Shown: positions 25,413 through 34,453 of the stretch, piece after piece
How the letters are laid out: each line of letters begins with the position of its first letter
How positions within the stretch are numbered: the stretch's first letter is position 1
Assembly: GCF_017573505.1 (NCBI RefSeq)
Contig: NZ_JAGEOJ010000011.1
Coordinates: forward strand, 248,001-312,000
From: Actinomadura barringtoniae
GTDB taxonomy: Bacteria > Actinomycetota > Actinomycetes > Streptosporangiales > Streptosporangiaceae
DNA: 64,000 bases
Direction of reading: 5' to 3'
Notes under the pieces: generated by a model
What the model was told of the DNA's origin: nothing
What the model saw: the letters and a program-made list of their open reading frames with translations, nothing else
Databases searched by the model: none
Program-made: the position numbers and the translations under genes

Positions 25413-26315
25413 CTACGTGACCGCCACATTTCTGTCGTCAGCTCTCATCGGAAGCAACTCAAGGAAGCGTGCAAGAGCAGGTGAACGATCTGCAGGCCGC
25501 CAGGCGATCGCAAGCCCGGCCGTAGGCGCCGGTGCGGCGAACCTGCGCACCAGAACGCCCCGAGGCCGCAGCTTCTCAGCCCGCCCCCGATCGAGCACCG
25601 CGATCCCGACCCCGTCATTGACGGCGGCCAGGATGCTTTCAGCCTCGGGCTCCCGCCGGACAATCCTCGGGGGAGTGCCCGCCCACACCTGCTCGACGAT
25701 GTGGTCGTAGTAGCCGGGCCCCTGGGCACGCGGCCACATGACGACTGGCTCATCCCGCAACTCGGCCCGCTTGATACGCCGCCGCGCCGCCCACCGATGC
25801 CCGGCCGGCACCACGACCACCAATTCCTCCTCGGCCACCTGCCGTACGGCCAGCCCTGCGTCGCTGACCGGCGGCCGGACGAAGACGACGTCGACCTCGC
25901 CCGCCACGAGCCGCCGGAGGTTCTCCGACGTCCAGCCGGTCATGGCGAGCACCTCAACGCCCGGCACCGCCTCACGGAAGCGCCCGACGATCGGTTGAGC
26001 GGCGAGGTCCACGGCGGAACGCGTGTAAGCGATCCGCAGTCGCCCCGAAAGCCCATGGCCTGCCGCCCGGACCCGTTCCACCAACTCGTCGCACCGCGTG
26101 AGCACGGCGGCGGCCTCATCCACCAGCGCCTCCCCAGCCGACGTCAGCGTCACGCCGCGGCCACCACGATCGAGCAGCCGTACGCCGAGCTCGCGTTCGA
26201 GCGCCTTGATCTGCTGCGACAGACTCGGCTGGGCGATGTGCAGACGTTCGGCGGCACGGGCGAAGTGCAGTTCCTCCGCCAGCACCGCGAAGTAGCGCAG
26301 CCGACGCAATTCCAT
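25413..26315 (-). CDS. LysR-family transcriptional regulator
   Basis: A 300-residue LysR regulator. The DNA-binding start is MELRRLRYFAVLAEELHFARAA, followed by the classic LHIAQPSLSQQIKALERELG. A periplasmic-binding-type effector domain takes up residues 90-290. ATG 26315 has GGTGGAGG upstream. It is divergent from an MFS transporter, and a 15-bp palindrome, ATAGGCG-C-CGCCTAT, lies 10 bases from its start. Control of the transporter and itself is the usual arrangement. The effector is unknown. Confidence 0.92.
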   Translation of the reverse strand: MELRRLRYFAVLAEELHFARAAERLHIAQPSLSQQIKALERELGVRLLDRGGRGVTLTSAGEALVDEAAAVLTRCDELVERVRAAGHGLSGRLRIAYTRSAVDLAAQPIVGRFREAVPGVEVLAMTGWTSENLRRLVAGEVDVVFVRPPVSDAGLAVRQVAEEELVVVVPAGHRWAARRRIKRAELRDEPVVMWPRAQGPGYYDHIVEQVWAGTPPRIVRREPEAESILAAVNDGVGIAVLDRGRAEKLRPRGVLVRRFAAPAPTAGLAIAWRPADRSPALARFLELLPMRADDRNVAVT

Positions 26316-26324
26316 GCCTCCACC

Positions 26325-26339
26325 ATAGGCGCCGCCTAT
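26325..26339. promoter_or_regulatory. LysR-type operator
   Basis: ATAGGCGCCGCCTAT is a perfect palindrome of two 7-bp arms around one base and fits the T-N11-A LysR box. It is located between the divergent LysR and MFS genes. Confidence 0.7.
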
Positions 26340-26398
26340 CAGCCGAGCTGAAATGTCTATTGGACTCCCTCTAGCCGCCCGCACCACCGTGGAGGGTC

Positions 26399-27673
26399 AT
26401 GACACTAACGACACACCAACAGCCCCGGACCGACACGACACCCTGGGCCCGCTACGCGGTCCTGTACGCGGTGCTGTTCTTCATGGGAGCCGAGACGTTC
26501 CTGGCCTCCCCGCTCCTGCCCTCCATCGCCGCCGACGTGCACGCGTCCACGAACGCCACCGCCCGCATGGTCACCGGCTACGTCCTCGCGTACGCCATAG
26601 CGGGCCCGATCTTCGCCGCGCTGTCGAACAGACTGCGACGACGCACCGTCATCGCTGGGGGCATCGCTGTCCTGATCGCCGGAACCCTCCTGTGCGCCCT
26701 GGCCGCTGACCTCGGTCTGCTGATCACCGGCCAGGCGATCGCCGGACTGGGCGGAGCCGCGGCGGCCCCCGCCATGTGGGCCTACCTAGCCGAACGTGCC
26801 CGAGCAGACCAGCGAGGCCGCGCCGCCGCCCTGGGAGTCACCTGCTACTCGCTGGGCCAGGTCCTAGGCGTACCGGCGGGCGCGCTGGTCACCCAATGGG
26901 CAAGCTGGCGCTGGGCCTACGCCGCGATCGGCCTAGCCCTGCTAGTTGCGCTAGCAGGAGTCCTACTCCGCATAGAGCGTGACCAGACACCCCCGCCCCG
27001 CCACACCGCCTCCCCATTCTCCGACCTGTTCGGCCCATGGCGTTCCCCGCAGATCCGCCCAGCGCTCCTCGCGACCGCCTTTCTCCAGGCAGGCCGCCTA
27101 GGCGCTTACACCTACGTCGGCGTCCTCTACACCCGGCGGTTCCACTTCTCGCCCGGCGGACTAGCGCTGATGGGCCTGGTAGTCGGCGCCGGAACGCTAG
27201 CCGGATCCCTCATGGCCGGCATCCTCAGCGACCGATGGCGAGCCCACGGCCGCAACGAACTCGCCCTCTCTTCAGCCTGGGCACTGCTCTTCTCAACGTC
27301 CGCCGCGATCGCCCTCGCCACAACATCCCTGCCCACGAGCCTTCTCGCCCTCTTCGGCTGGTTCGTGGCCGGTGGCGCCTTCTACGCCACCCAGCAGAGC
27401 TACCTGGGCTCAGCCGACCCCACCCGCCGCGCCACCGTCATCTCCTGGAACAACTCCCTCATGCACGCGGGCATAGCCGCAGGCACGACCCTCCTAGGAC
27501 TGACCGCCCTCGAAGGCTGGGCATTCCCCACCCTCAGCGCAGCCCTAGGCATCACCGCCTCCGCCCTAGCCCTATCCGCCCTCCGACTACAGCCGTTCGG
27601 TCATGAGCCATCGGACGTCCAGGTAACCGGAAGGCCGTGCAGACCTCGAACGGACAGCCCCACCTTCCACTGA
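26399..27673 (+). CDS. MFS transporter (drug-efflux type)
   Basis: A 424-residue, 12-helix major facilitator. Motif A-like LSNRLRRRTVIAGG follows helix 2, and the antiporter-type GLGGAAAAPAMWAYLAERA and GVPAGALVTQWASWRWAY segments match the DHA1 group of small-molecule exporters. ATG 26399 follows GGAGGG. Leucine is encoded by CTA at least 15 times, a codon otherwise rare here, which hints at foreign origin. The last 73 bases overlap the convergent P450 gene, and the final 25 residues look like a run-on tail, so the original stop may have been lost. It is probably controlled by the divergent LysR gene. Confidence 0.88.
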   Translation: MTLTTHQQPRTDTTPWARYAVLYAVLFFMGAETFLASPLLPSIAADVHASTNATARMVTGYVLAYAIAGPIFAALSNRLRRRTVIAGGIAVLIAGTLLCALAADLGLLITGQAIAGLGGAAAAPAMWAYLAERARADQRGRAAALGVTCYSLGQVLGVPAGALVTQWASWRWAYAAIGLALLVALAGVLLRIERDQTPPPRHTASPFSDLFGPWRSPQIRPALLATAFLQAGRLGAYTYVGVLYTRRFHFSPGGLALMGLVVGAGTLAGSLMAGILSDRWRAHGRNELALSSAWALLFSTSAAIALATTSLPTSLLALFGWFVAGGAFYATQQSYLGSADPTRRATVISWNNSLMHAGIAAGTTLLGLTALEGWAFPTLSAALGITASALALSALRLQPFGHEPSDVQVTGRPCRPRTDSPTFH

Positions 27674-28797
27674 AGCGCGGACTCAGGCACCGCCAATCGC
27701 AACGCCGGGAACCGGGCAAGCAAGGCGCCAATGGCCACCTGCAACTCAAGACGTGCCAGATGCGCGCCAAGGCAATGGTGGATGCCATGCCCGAACGCAA
27801 GGTGCGGATTATCGCCCCGATCGATAACGATGCTTTCAGCATCCCCGAACACGGCCTCGTCACGGTTGGCCGCCGGCCGCGCGACCACAACAGTCTCCCC
27901 AGCCCGAATCCGCGCCCCACCAAGCTCCACGTCACGAGCAGCGACCCGAGGCATGCCCGTGTCAGACCCCAGCGGCACATACCGCAGCAACTCTTCGATC
28001 GCGACGGGCAGCAAACCAGGCTCGCTCACCAGCCGTTCCCAAAGCTCCCGATGCGTCAGCAGCGTAAAACTCAGATTCGTCAGCTGGCTCGCAGTGGTCT
28101 CGTATCCCGCGATCAGCAATCCAACGCCCAGATTGATCAGCTCATCCTCGGTCAGCCCACCTTCCTGGCCGGTGACCCGCACCAGCGCTGACAACAGATC
28201 GTCGGCAGGCTCGGCCCGACGCCGAGCGATCAGCTCGGCCAGATACGCGTCCAGGCTTTGATGAGCGTCGCGTACCTGCTCCGCGGAGTAGGCGCTGACC
28301 GAGAGAAACGCGTCCGACCACTCCTTGAACCGACGCCGATCACCCTCCGGCACCCCGAGGAGTTCGCAGATGATGACCACCGGCAACGGCAGACACAGCC
28401 CCTCAACCAGATCCGCAGGCGCACCCCCGGCAACCATCACACCCACAAGCCGATCGACAACCTCCACAATCCGAGGCCGCATCGCCCGCACACGCCGGTG
28501 CGTGAAGGCAGTCACCGCATGCCGCCGAACGCGCGTGTGCTCGGGCGGATCCATGTCGGCAATGAACGTCTCGCGCCGTGCCCCCGCCGATCGCCCGACG
28601 GCCAACGCCCGACTGAAGACCGGGTCGGCAAGCACCCGCCGGGCCTCTTCCCACCCGGTGACCAGCCACCCCTCACCCCCGCCGACCAGCCGAACCCGCG
28701 TAACCGGCGCAGCCCGCCTCACACTGCCGAACCGAGGATCAAGCTCCAACCGAGAGCGCTCGAAGTCAGCCATAGACGGCAGACCAGTCGTAGCCAT
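27601..28797 (-). CDS. Cytochrome P450
   Basis: A 398-residue soluble bacterial P450. The oxygen-activation helix has AGYETT (230-235), the K-helix EELLR (268-272), and the heme ligand Cys342 lies in FGHGIHHCLGAHLAR. HTRVRR after the C helix is as in CYP105/107-type enzymes. ATG 28797 has AAGGGG at good spacing; the frame extends far upstream but without coding character. No ferredoxin or reductase gene is adjacent, so it would rely on redox partners from elsewhere. The substrate is unknown. Confidence 0.92.
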   Translation of the reverse strand: MATTGLPSMADFERSRLELDPRFGSVRRAAPVTRVRLVGGGEGWLVTGWEEARRVLADPVFSRALAVGRSAGARRETFIADMDPPEHTRVRRHAVTAFTHRRVRAMRPRIVEVVDRLVGVMVAGGAPADLVEGLCLPLPVVIICELLGVPEGDRRRFKEWSDAFLSVSAYSAEQVRDAHQSLDAYLAELIARRRAEPADDLLSALVRVTGQEGGLTEDELINLGVGLLIAGYETTASQLTNLSFTLLTHRELWERLVSEPGLLPVAIEELLRYVPLGSDTGMPRVAARDVELGGARIRAGETVVVARPAANRDEAVFGDAESIVIDRGDNPHLAFGHGIHHCLGAHLARLELQVAIGALLARFPALRLAVPESALQWKVGLSVRGLHGLPVTWTSDGS

Positions 28798-28911
28798 GCT
28801 CACACCCCTTAGCCGAGTCAGCCGGGCCGCATCCGCCAGGCTGCCACGAAGCCCCCGCGAACAGAATGCCGCTGGCCCGGACTTGGGCCGACGGACCCCT
28901 GGCGCCCCGCC

Positions 28912-29157
28912 ATCGATCTGAGCATCCTGCTTCAGGACGGTCGCCCGGGCTTCGGCTGCCTGTTCGGCATCAAGAACCACGAACGGTTCCGCCCCATCGT
29001 CTCCGTGCCGGACGGACGCCTGCTCGTCCTGGGCGACGACCCCACCGGGAGCATCGACTCCCGCCACTACGGCTACCTGTCCGGAGCCGGTGTGCTCGGC
29101 GTCGTCATACGCCGTCTCCCGGCCGCGACGCAGCGAGCTAATTGGAAAGACTCTTGA
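28912..29157 (+). pseudogene. Remnant of an S26-type signal peptidase
   Basis: One frame reads VSVPDGRLLVLGDDPTGSID and then SRHYGYLSGAGVLGVVIRRLP. The GDxxxxSxDSRxxGY pattern is the C-terminal box of S26 signal peptidases. There is no in-frame start upstream, and the catalytic Ser and Lys boxes are absent, so only about 80 codons of the 3' end survive. It lies in the 457-base gap between the P450 and the GH64 gene, which is otherwise empty. Confidence 0.6.
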
Positions 29158-29254
29158 CAGTAGAGACGTGATCGGGGAACCATGTGGGCGTCTTTCCAGA
29201 TGCGCGCATGGCAGACAACGGCAAACCGACCCCACCCCGCCAGGAGAGTTTCCG

Positions 29255-30445
29255 TTGGTCACCCGCAGATCGTTTCTCGCTGCGGCCGGAACGGCCGCAC
29301 TCGCCCTCCCGTTCGGACGCGACCTGCTCGGCAGGCCGGCGTTCGCGGCACCATCGACGTGCGGGCTCACGCTCGCCAACCACGGCTCCGCTCCCGTGAA
29401 CGCCTACATCACCGGCCGCGAGCAGGGCACCGACCGGCTGATGCTGCTCCGCGCCGACAGTTCGCCGTACTATCCCGAGTCGCCTTCGGCGCCGCAGACC
29501 CCGCTCCCTGTGGACTGCTCGATCCCGGTCGGCGCCGGTGGCGAGGCGAAGCTCACCCTCAGGCAGATGTACGCCGCCCGCATCTACTTCGTGAAGAACG
29601 ACGGGCTCGACTTCTACGTCAACCCCGGCCCCGCGCTCGTCGAACCGGCCTTCGCCAACCCGTCCGACCCCAACTACCTGAAGACATGGTCGTTCTGCGA
29701 GCTCACCTTCAACCCGACGCAGCTGTTCGCGAACATCTCCTACGTCGACCTGCTCACCGCGCTGCCGATCGGGCTCAACCTCGTCGGCGACTCGACGCAC
29801 ACGGTCGCGCCCGCGCCCACCGGAGCGGTCAACGCGGTCGCGGACGCCCTCGTCGCACAGAAGAACACCGACGGGCAGCCCTGGGATCAGCTGGTCATCC
29901 GCAACGGCGGCGGTGTCCTGCGGGTCGTTTCACCGCAGGGTCACATGGCGAACAACCCCGGCGCCTTCTCCTCGTACTGGGACGGCTACGTCGGCCAGGT
30001 CTGGGACAAGTACGCCGGAACCGACCTCAAGGTGGATCTCCAAGGCGGGCGCGGCGTCTATACCGGGCGCGTCAACGGCGGTGTGCTCACCTTCAACGAC
30101 GGCAGCACGTTCGCACGGCCCGCGTCCAAGGACATCTTCACCTGCAACGACGGGCCGTTCACCAACAACCCGGCTGACTCCGACATCAAGAAGGGCCTGC
30201 TCGCACGCATCGCCGCCGCGTTCAACCGCAGCACGATCCTGGGCAGCGCCGACCAGCCGAACGGCACCCAGGAGTCGGACTTCTACAAGGACCCGACCAC
30301 CAACCACTGGGCACGGATCCTGCACGCCAACACCCCGATCGGATACGCCTTCCCCTACGACGACGTCTGCCCCGACGGCCAGCCCGACGTCTCAGGCGCC
30401 GCCAGCGACGGCAACCCCCAAAACCTGACGGTCACCGTCAGCTAG
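29255..30445 (+). CDS. Secreted beta-1,3-glucanase, glycoside hydrolase family 64
   Basis: A 396-residue exported enzyme. A Tat signal (TRRSFLAAAGTAALALPFG, core RRSFLAAAG) precedes the mature thaumatin-like and barrel domains of GH64. The catalytic pair of laminaripentaose-producing glucanase is matched by Glu149 (WSFCELTF) and Asp165 (ISYVDLLTALPIG), separated by the same 16 residues as in the characterised Streptomyces enzyme. It would hydrolyse fungal-wall or storage beta-1,3-glucan. It starts at TTG 29255 with AGGAGAG 7 bases upstream; no ATG or GTG fits the signal peptide. It appears monocistronic. Confidence 0.88.
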   Translation: MVTRRSFLAAAGTAALALPFGRDLLGRPAFAAPSTCGLTLANHGSAPVNAYITGREQGTDRLMLLRADSSPYYPESPSAPQTPLPVDCSIPVGAGGEAKLTLRQMYAARIYFVKNDGLDFYVNPGPALVEPAFANPSDPNYLKTWSFCELTFNPTQLFANISYVDLLTALPIGLNLVGDSTHTVAPAPTGAVNAVADALVAQKNTDGQPWDQLVIRNGGGVLRVVSPQGHMANNPGAFSSYWDGYVGQVWDKYAGTDLKVDLQGGRGVYTGRVNGGVLTFNDGSTFARPASKDIFTCNDGPFTNNPADSDIKKGLLARIAAAFNRSTILGSADQPNGTQESDFYKDPTTNHWARILHANTPIGYAFPYDDVCPDGQPDVSGAASDGNPQNLTVTVS

Positions 30446-30761
30446 CGTCACGCGCCTGAAATACGTCGTCCAAGCCCCAGTCCGTCCGCGGTTGAGATCA
30501 ACTCGACGGCCGAGCGTGTCCGGCAAGGACGGCACCGCCCGGCCGCCGTCGATCTCGTATGGCGGCGGCCGGACCAGGCGCCTTCTGGGACGGTCGGCGT
30601 CGGGTGGCACATCGCGCTGGCATGCTGCTTCTCCTGCCGGAGCGATGGGGCGCTCTGGATCGACTCACATCACGGCCCTCTCACAAGATCAGCCTTGCTT
30701 CTACCGGGGGCTGTGGTGAGGTCGATGGCTGGTCGGACAGCGTTCGGTCGTAGAGACGCTC
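30446..30761. other. Gap without recognisable features
   Basis: In these 316 bases between the GH64 gene and the decayed region, no frame on either strand shows coding character, and I see no clear promoter or terminator. Confidence 0.5.
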
Positions 30762-31547
30762 TTGATCGTCGGTGCGTCCACGAACTCAGGTGCGGACGAG
30801 ACTGCGGAGGCTGAGCCCGCTGCGGGGGAGACCGCGGACCTCATCGGGCAGTTCTATCTGGATGAGCAGGCCTATGAGCACGTCATCTCGTTCGGTGACC
30901 ATGCCCGTCAGCTGCAGATGAGGGCCATGGCCGGTGAGGCGGACGCCGTCTACCGGGTCGCGATCCTGCTGTCGGTCGACCGTGACCACAGCGAGGCGGC
31001 GCTGGCGCTGCTGACCGCGGCGGCCGCCACCGGGCATGAACTCGCGCTGGAGTTGCTGCAGGCCAGCCCGCGCAACCTCGCTCGCCGGCACGCCACTGCC
31101 CATGCCCATCAGCTGGCCAGGTCCGCCTGCGCCAACGGTGACCACCCCGCCGCAGCGAGCTTCGTTTCCAGCTGTTCAGCGCCGGGCACCGGCGAGTGGC
31201 AGGCGCCAATGCGGACTGCCGTGTCCCGGCCGGTTGGCTCTTGGTGTCCACGCAGGCCGGCGCCGTCAAACCATGTTCAGCAATACAAACCCGACGAAAG
31301 GGGTCCGACGCCTCATGCACTCGCCGCCCGCCGGTGCTGCGGCATTGGCCGCCACAACCGCGGCAGCTGCCCGCAACAGGGCCAGCAGGGTCGGTCGGCC
31401 ACACACCTGTGGACCGCAGTCGGCGGAGGAGAAGTCCCTGGCGGCCGCCCTCACCCCACGGTGGATGCTGATCACTGGACGCCGCTCAGACCAGCCGCCC
31501 CTCCTGCACGACCTTCCACTCCACCAGTTGATCGACTTCTGGGCTGA
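30762..31547 (+). pseudogene. Helical-repeat (Sel1/TPR-like) protein, probably broken
   Basis: From TTG 30762 the first 130 or so codons look real: an acidic lead, then amphipathic helices such as MAGEADAVYRVAILLSVD and EAALALLTAAAATGHELALE, the pattern of Sel1/TPR-type tails found in actinobacterial regulators. From about 31160 onward the frame becomes Pro/Arg/Cys-rich with no structure, and the antisense strand carries a fragment of another gene. This suggests a truncated or frame-disrupted gene. The N-terminal partner domain, if any, is missing. Function is unknown. Confidence 0.4.
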
Positions 31548-31673
31548 CGCGTACAACACGGTGCGCAGTTGTTGCTGAATGTAGGCGGGACGGGTGCTGA
31601 AATTGGCGATGTCGACGGCGAACATGACGCCGAATCGCTGGCCTGGATCCGCGAGACCCAGCCCTAGCGGCAT
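31266..31673 (-). pseudogene. Fragment of a class III cyclase-homology protein
   Basis: The frame starts near 31673 and reads FGVMFAVDIANFSTRPAYIQ followed by QQLRTVLYASAQ. This is the first strand and helix of the nucleotidyl-cyclase homology domain, closely resembling FFIDVVGFSS...RTALYDILVQAF in the intact gene at 37280-38692. After about 40 residues the frame loses all similarity, and the second metal-binding box (GDG) is absent. It looks like a decayed paralogue. Confidence 0.55.
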
Positions 31674-31822
31674 CCCTCACCACAGGGCTGCTGTACGGGA
31701 AGTTGTGGCTGTTCGGACCGAAAAGCAGGACGGTGCCAAGCCTGGAATCTGCTTCATTTTCGTCCGAGGTGTCTCACGGCTTAATGGGATCATGCCTATT
31801 ACCGGCAATCGGGAGGTCTTGG

Positions 31823-32296
31823 ATGTGGCTGGTCCTGGTCATGGGGTTCCTGGCCTGCGCTGTCATCGCGCTGGCCTTGGTGGCTGGTGGGATCGTGCTG
31901 GGCGTACGCAGGGGCCGGCACTCGTGGGCCGGCCTGCTCGGGGCGGTCGCGTCGGCCGCCTTCGGCGTGGGCCTTGGCCTATATGCGTGGGGGCTGGGCT
32001 GTCTGTCCTTGCCCGTGATGGACGCCGATAGTGGCGGCACCGACTCCGCGCCTCCTCAACCGTGCCGTGAGGCTGGGATGGACAAGGCGATGCACGTCAG
32101 GGACTACGCGGTCGGCCTCCTGCCCCTCCGGTTCGAGTGCAAGCTCGATGGGGGCGGGAGCTATACCGTGAGCTCGGCCGTGCCGGGATATGCCAATCGG
32201 GGCGCGGCGGTGTTCACCCTGGTGGGGCTGACCGCGGCCATCGGGTCCGCAGCAGTCAGGGGCCGTAAAGACCCGATGGTCCTCAAAGGGGCATAG
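31823..32296 (+). CDS. Small membrane protein, function unknown
   Basis: A 157-residue protein. Hydrophobic segments lie at residues 1-28 (VLVMGFLACAVIALALVAGG), about 35-60 (LLGAVASAAFGVGLGLYAWG) and 130-150 (VFTLVGLTAAIGSAAV). An external or cytoplasmic loop of about 65 residues with three cysteines lies between helices 2 and 3. GGGAGG precedes ATG 31823 at 6 bases. I recognise no family. The neighbours (broken genes upstream, a convergent GNAT gene) do not suggest a role. Confidence 0.65.
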   Translation: MWLVLVMGFLACAVIALALVAGGIVLGVRRGRHSWAGLLGAVASAAFGVGLGLYAWGLGCLSLPVMDADSGGTDSAPPQPCREAGMDKAMHVRDYAVGLLPLRFECKLDGGGSYTVSSAVPGYANRGAAVFTLVGLTAAIGSAAVRGRKDPMVLKGA

Positions 32297-32391
32297 GCAT
32301 CATCAGCGCAGCCGGAGCGACTGAAGGCTTCTTACCCGGCTGGGTTCGAGCACCGCGTTGCCCGAACTGATATTCCAGCCGCGCTTCGTGA

Positions 32392-33009
32392 TCATTGCGG
32401 GTCGCGCCACATCAGCCAGATCGGCGGACACGAGCGTGGCAGGGAGATCTCTTTGGTGACGCGAAAGCCGAATTTGGCGTAGTAGGCGATGTTGGGCTCG
32501 TTGGAGGTTTCCAGGTAGGCGGGCACACCGTCGGTGTCGCAGCGGTCGAGGCGCGACCGCAGGAGCGCCCCAGCCAGGCCCTGACCTTGGGCCGCGGGCT
32601 CGGTGCCGAGGACGCCCAGATACCAATGTGGCTCGGCCGGGTGATGCCATTGGACGGCGGTGAGCACGGCCAGAGCCGCCGGAAGGCGTGTCCCGAAAGC
32701 CCGCCGGAAGGCGGGGGCCTGTGCGAGCTGGGCCCGTAGAGGAAGACGCCACCGACCCGGCGGGTCCCAGAGTGCCGCAGAGAGGATCGAGGTGCCGCAC
32801 TCGGCCACCTCCACGCCGCCGTGCCCAAGGTGCGCATGGCGGGCGAGGATGTCGAACAGTATCGCGTTCCTGGCCTTGCGGGTCGCGGCGTCGGGCAACA
32901 TCCAGACGAACAGCGGATCGCTGTAAAAGGCTCTAGCGAGTGCGACAGCCATGCTGGACACATCGTGGCCCATCGCTGGCCGCACGATCGGGGTGATCGG
33001 TTGGGTCAT
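32392..33009 (-). CDS. GNAT-family N-acetyltransferase
   Basis: A 205-residue GNAT protein. It starts IVRPAMGHDVSSMAVALARAF. The acetyl-CoA binding motif A is LGVLGTEPAAQGQGLAGALL, followed by AYLETSNEPNIAYYAKFGF, the conserved strand 6-7 region. GAGGAGGGG precedes the ATG. It resembles the small-molecule and toxin-modifying acetyltransferases common in actinobacteria. The substrate is unknown. Its promoter region (33010-33060) is notably AT-rich (TTAAATAAACAATG). Confidence 0.88.
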   Translation of the reverse strand: MTQPITPIVRPAMGHDVSSMAVALARAFYSDPLFVWMLPDAATRKARNAILFDILARHAHLGHGGVEVAECGTSILSAALWDPPGRWRLPLRAQLAQAPAFRRAFGTRLPAALAVLTAVQWHHPAEPHWYLGVLGTEPAAQGQGLAGALLRSRLDRCDTDGVPAYLETSNEPNIAYYAKFGFRVTKEISLPRSCPPIWLMWRDPQ

Positions 33010-33320
33010 GCTCGATCCCCTCCTCTGTTAAATAAACAATGATGTTTGCAGGAGAGTGAGTCAAGGTCCTGGATGCGATTGCCCGCTCTCGTGATCACAG
33101 CATGTGAGTGAAAGGTGCTGGCCGAGCTGTCGCGGCGCGGAGTGTTGGACCTTGCGCGTGCTCGTGATCGGCCGACGGAACGCACTCTCACCAGGCCGTT
33201 ACATCACATGGCGTCGATGCCGCCTGGGGCCGCCTCGCTCACATTCTCGCCAAGCAACGGCTCGGCCCTGCAAAGGTTGACTCGCAACATGGGCCGACTT
33301 CTCCGCACGGCGCATCGATC
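33010..33320. other. Gap with a possible transposase scrap
   Basis: These 311 bases lie between the GNAT gene and the kinase gene. The plus-strand frame near 33115 reads VLAELSRRGVLDLARA, reminiscent of the IS5-family transposase segment before the DDE core, but it lasts only about 20 codons and no terminal repeats are visible. The rest is featureless apart from the AT-rich GNAT promoter. Confidence 0.3.
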
Positions 33321-34385
33321 ATGACCCTGATCTGCCACGATGGCTTACTTCCGGGCACCGTCGTGGGGACCGCCCCGGACAGTGAGGACGGCACGGGGTT
33401 GGTCATCGGTATCAGAGGCCGTGTGACCGGGGATTGGTCCCGGATTCTGCGCGAGCACTACGACATTCGGTGGTCTGCGCGGACCGCTCTGTCGAAGCAT
33501 CATGGTGAGCATCACTTCATCCGGACGCTGCGTCAGAGGTACGTTCTGTCCAGCTATGCGCCGAGTGTGAAGGTCCCTCCATTCCGCAAGCAGTTCGAGA
33601 TCATCCGGGCGCTCCAGGAGGCAGGGTTCTCCCTCGTCCATTCCCCGGTCGATACCGTTGACGGCGAGCCGGTAGTCGAGGGCGGGGAGCGTGGGGGCTA
33701 CTGGTTGCTGCGTAATTTCACCCGGCATGATGGCTATGCGCCATGGCACTGCATCGACGTGGTAGCCGACGCTGCGCGGACCCTCGCCAGCCTTCATCAG
33801 GCAGGTGAAGATTGCACGGCTCCGGTGGTCGGGCCCGAAGAGGCCGAGCACGCGCTCAACTGGTCCGTTACGACGGTCGTTGACAACTTCGATGTCGTGC
33901 TGAGCGGATTCCAGCATGAGCAGCTGGCGGCGGGTGAGCGCGACGAGATCCGCAGAGCGGTGGACATGCTGCTCCTGGGAGCGGACAAGGTTCTATGGGC
34001 GTCGGAAGAGGCCGGGCTCACCGGGCTCACACACGGCGACTACCGCCCCGCCAACGTGCTGGTGCGCAAGGGGGTGGTGGTGAACGTGATCGACTGGGAA
34101 CGCGCTCGTCATGACCATCACCTGCAGGACGCCGTTTTCGCGGCACTGCAGTTCATGGTCAGCTGCCCCTGCTCTTGCCAGAAGTCAGGGCGCCTGGAGC
34201 TGGCGCGACGTTTCATGGACGTGTACCTGAAGGCCCGTGCCATAGACCAGCCGGAAGTCGTGGCTTGGATGTTCCGCTTCGTTGTTCTGCGAAGGCTGTT
34301 GCTGAACGGCCGCACAGAGGAACGCTTGCGACTGTTCCGCAGCCCCGACTTCGCCAAGCTGGCGGACTCTTCGTCCTGGAGCTGA
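33321..34385 (+). CDS. Aminoglycoside phosphotransferase-like (APH/CHK) kinase
   Basis: A 354-residue protein-kinase-like small-molecule kinase. The catalytic loop is THGDYRPANVLV (HGDxxxxN), and the metal-binding motif is VIDWERARHDHHLQDA (IDWE). The N-lobe (LREHYDIRWSARTALSKHHG, then FRKQFEIIRALQ) carries a plausible ATP-binding Lys. The family includes aminoglycoside, choline and hydroxyamino-acid kinases. ATG 33321 has no good ribosome-binding site, so the start is uncertain. It lies 68 bases upstream of the STAND ATPase on the same strand and could be part of the same unit. Confidence 0.8.
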   Translation: MTLICHDGLLPGTVVGTAPDSEDGTGLVIGIRGRVTGDWSRILREHYDIRWSARTALSKHHGEHHFIRTLRQRYVLSSYAPSVKVPPFRKQFEIIRALQEAGFSLVHSPVDTVDGEPVVEGGERGGYWLLRNFTRHDGYAPWHCIDVVADAARTLASLHQAGEDCTAPVVGPEEAEHALNWSVTTVVDNFDVVLSGFQHEQLAAGERDEIRRAVDMLLLGADKVLWASEEAGLTGLTHGDYRPANVLVRKGVVVNVIDWERARHDHHLQDAVFAALQFMVSCPCSCQKSGRLELARRFMDVYLKARAIDQPEVVAWMFRFVVLRRLLLNGRTEERLRLFRSPDFAKLADSSSWS

Positions 34386-34453
34386 TGTGTAGCGATTCGG
34401 TGCATGCCGTGGGGGTATCTCCTCCATAAGCGACAGGCACTTGGAGAGATCTG

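Noticed and set aside
27601..28797. P450 and MFS as part of a natural product gene cluster
   Set aside because: No synthase, ligase or tailoring genes surround them; the neighbours are unrelated regulators and secreted enzymes.
33115..33175. IS5-type transposase remnant
   Set aside because: Only about 16 residues look similar, with no DDE residues or terminal repeats, so it is mentioned in the gap entry but not called as a mobile element.
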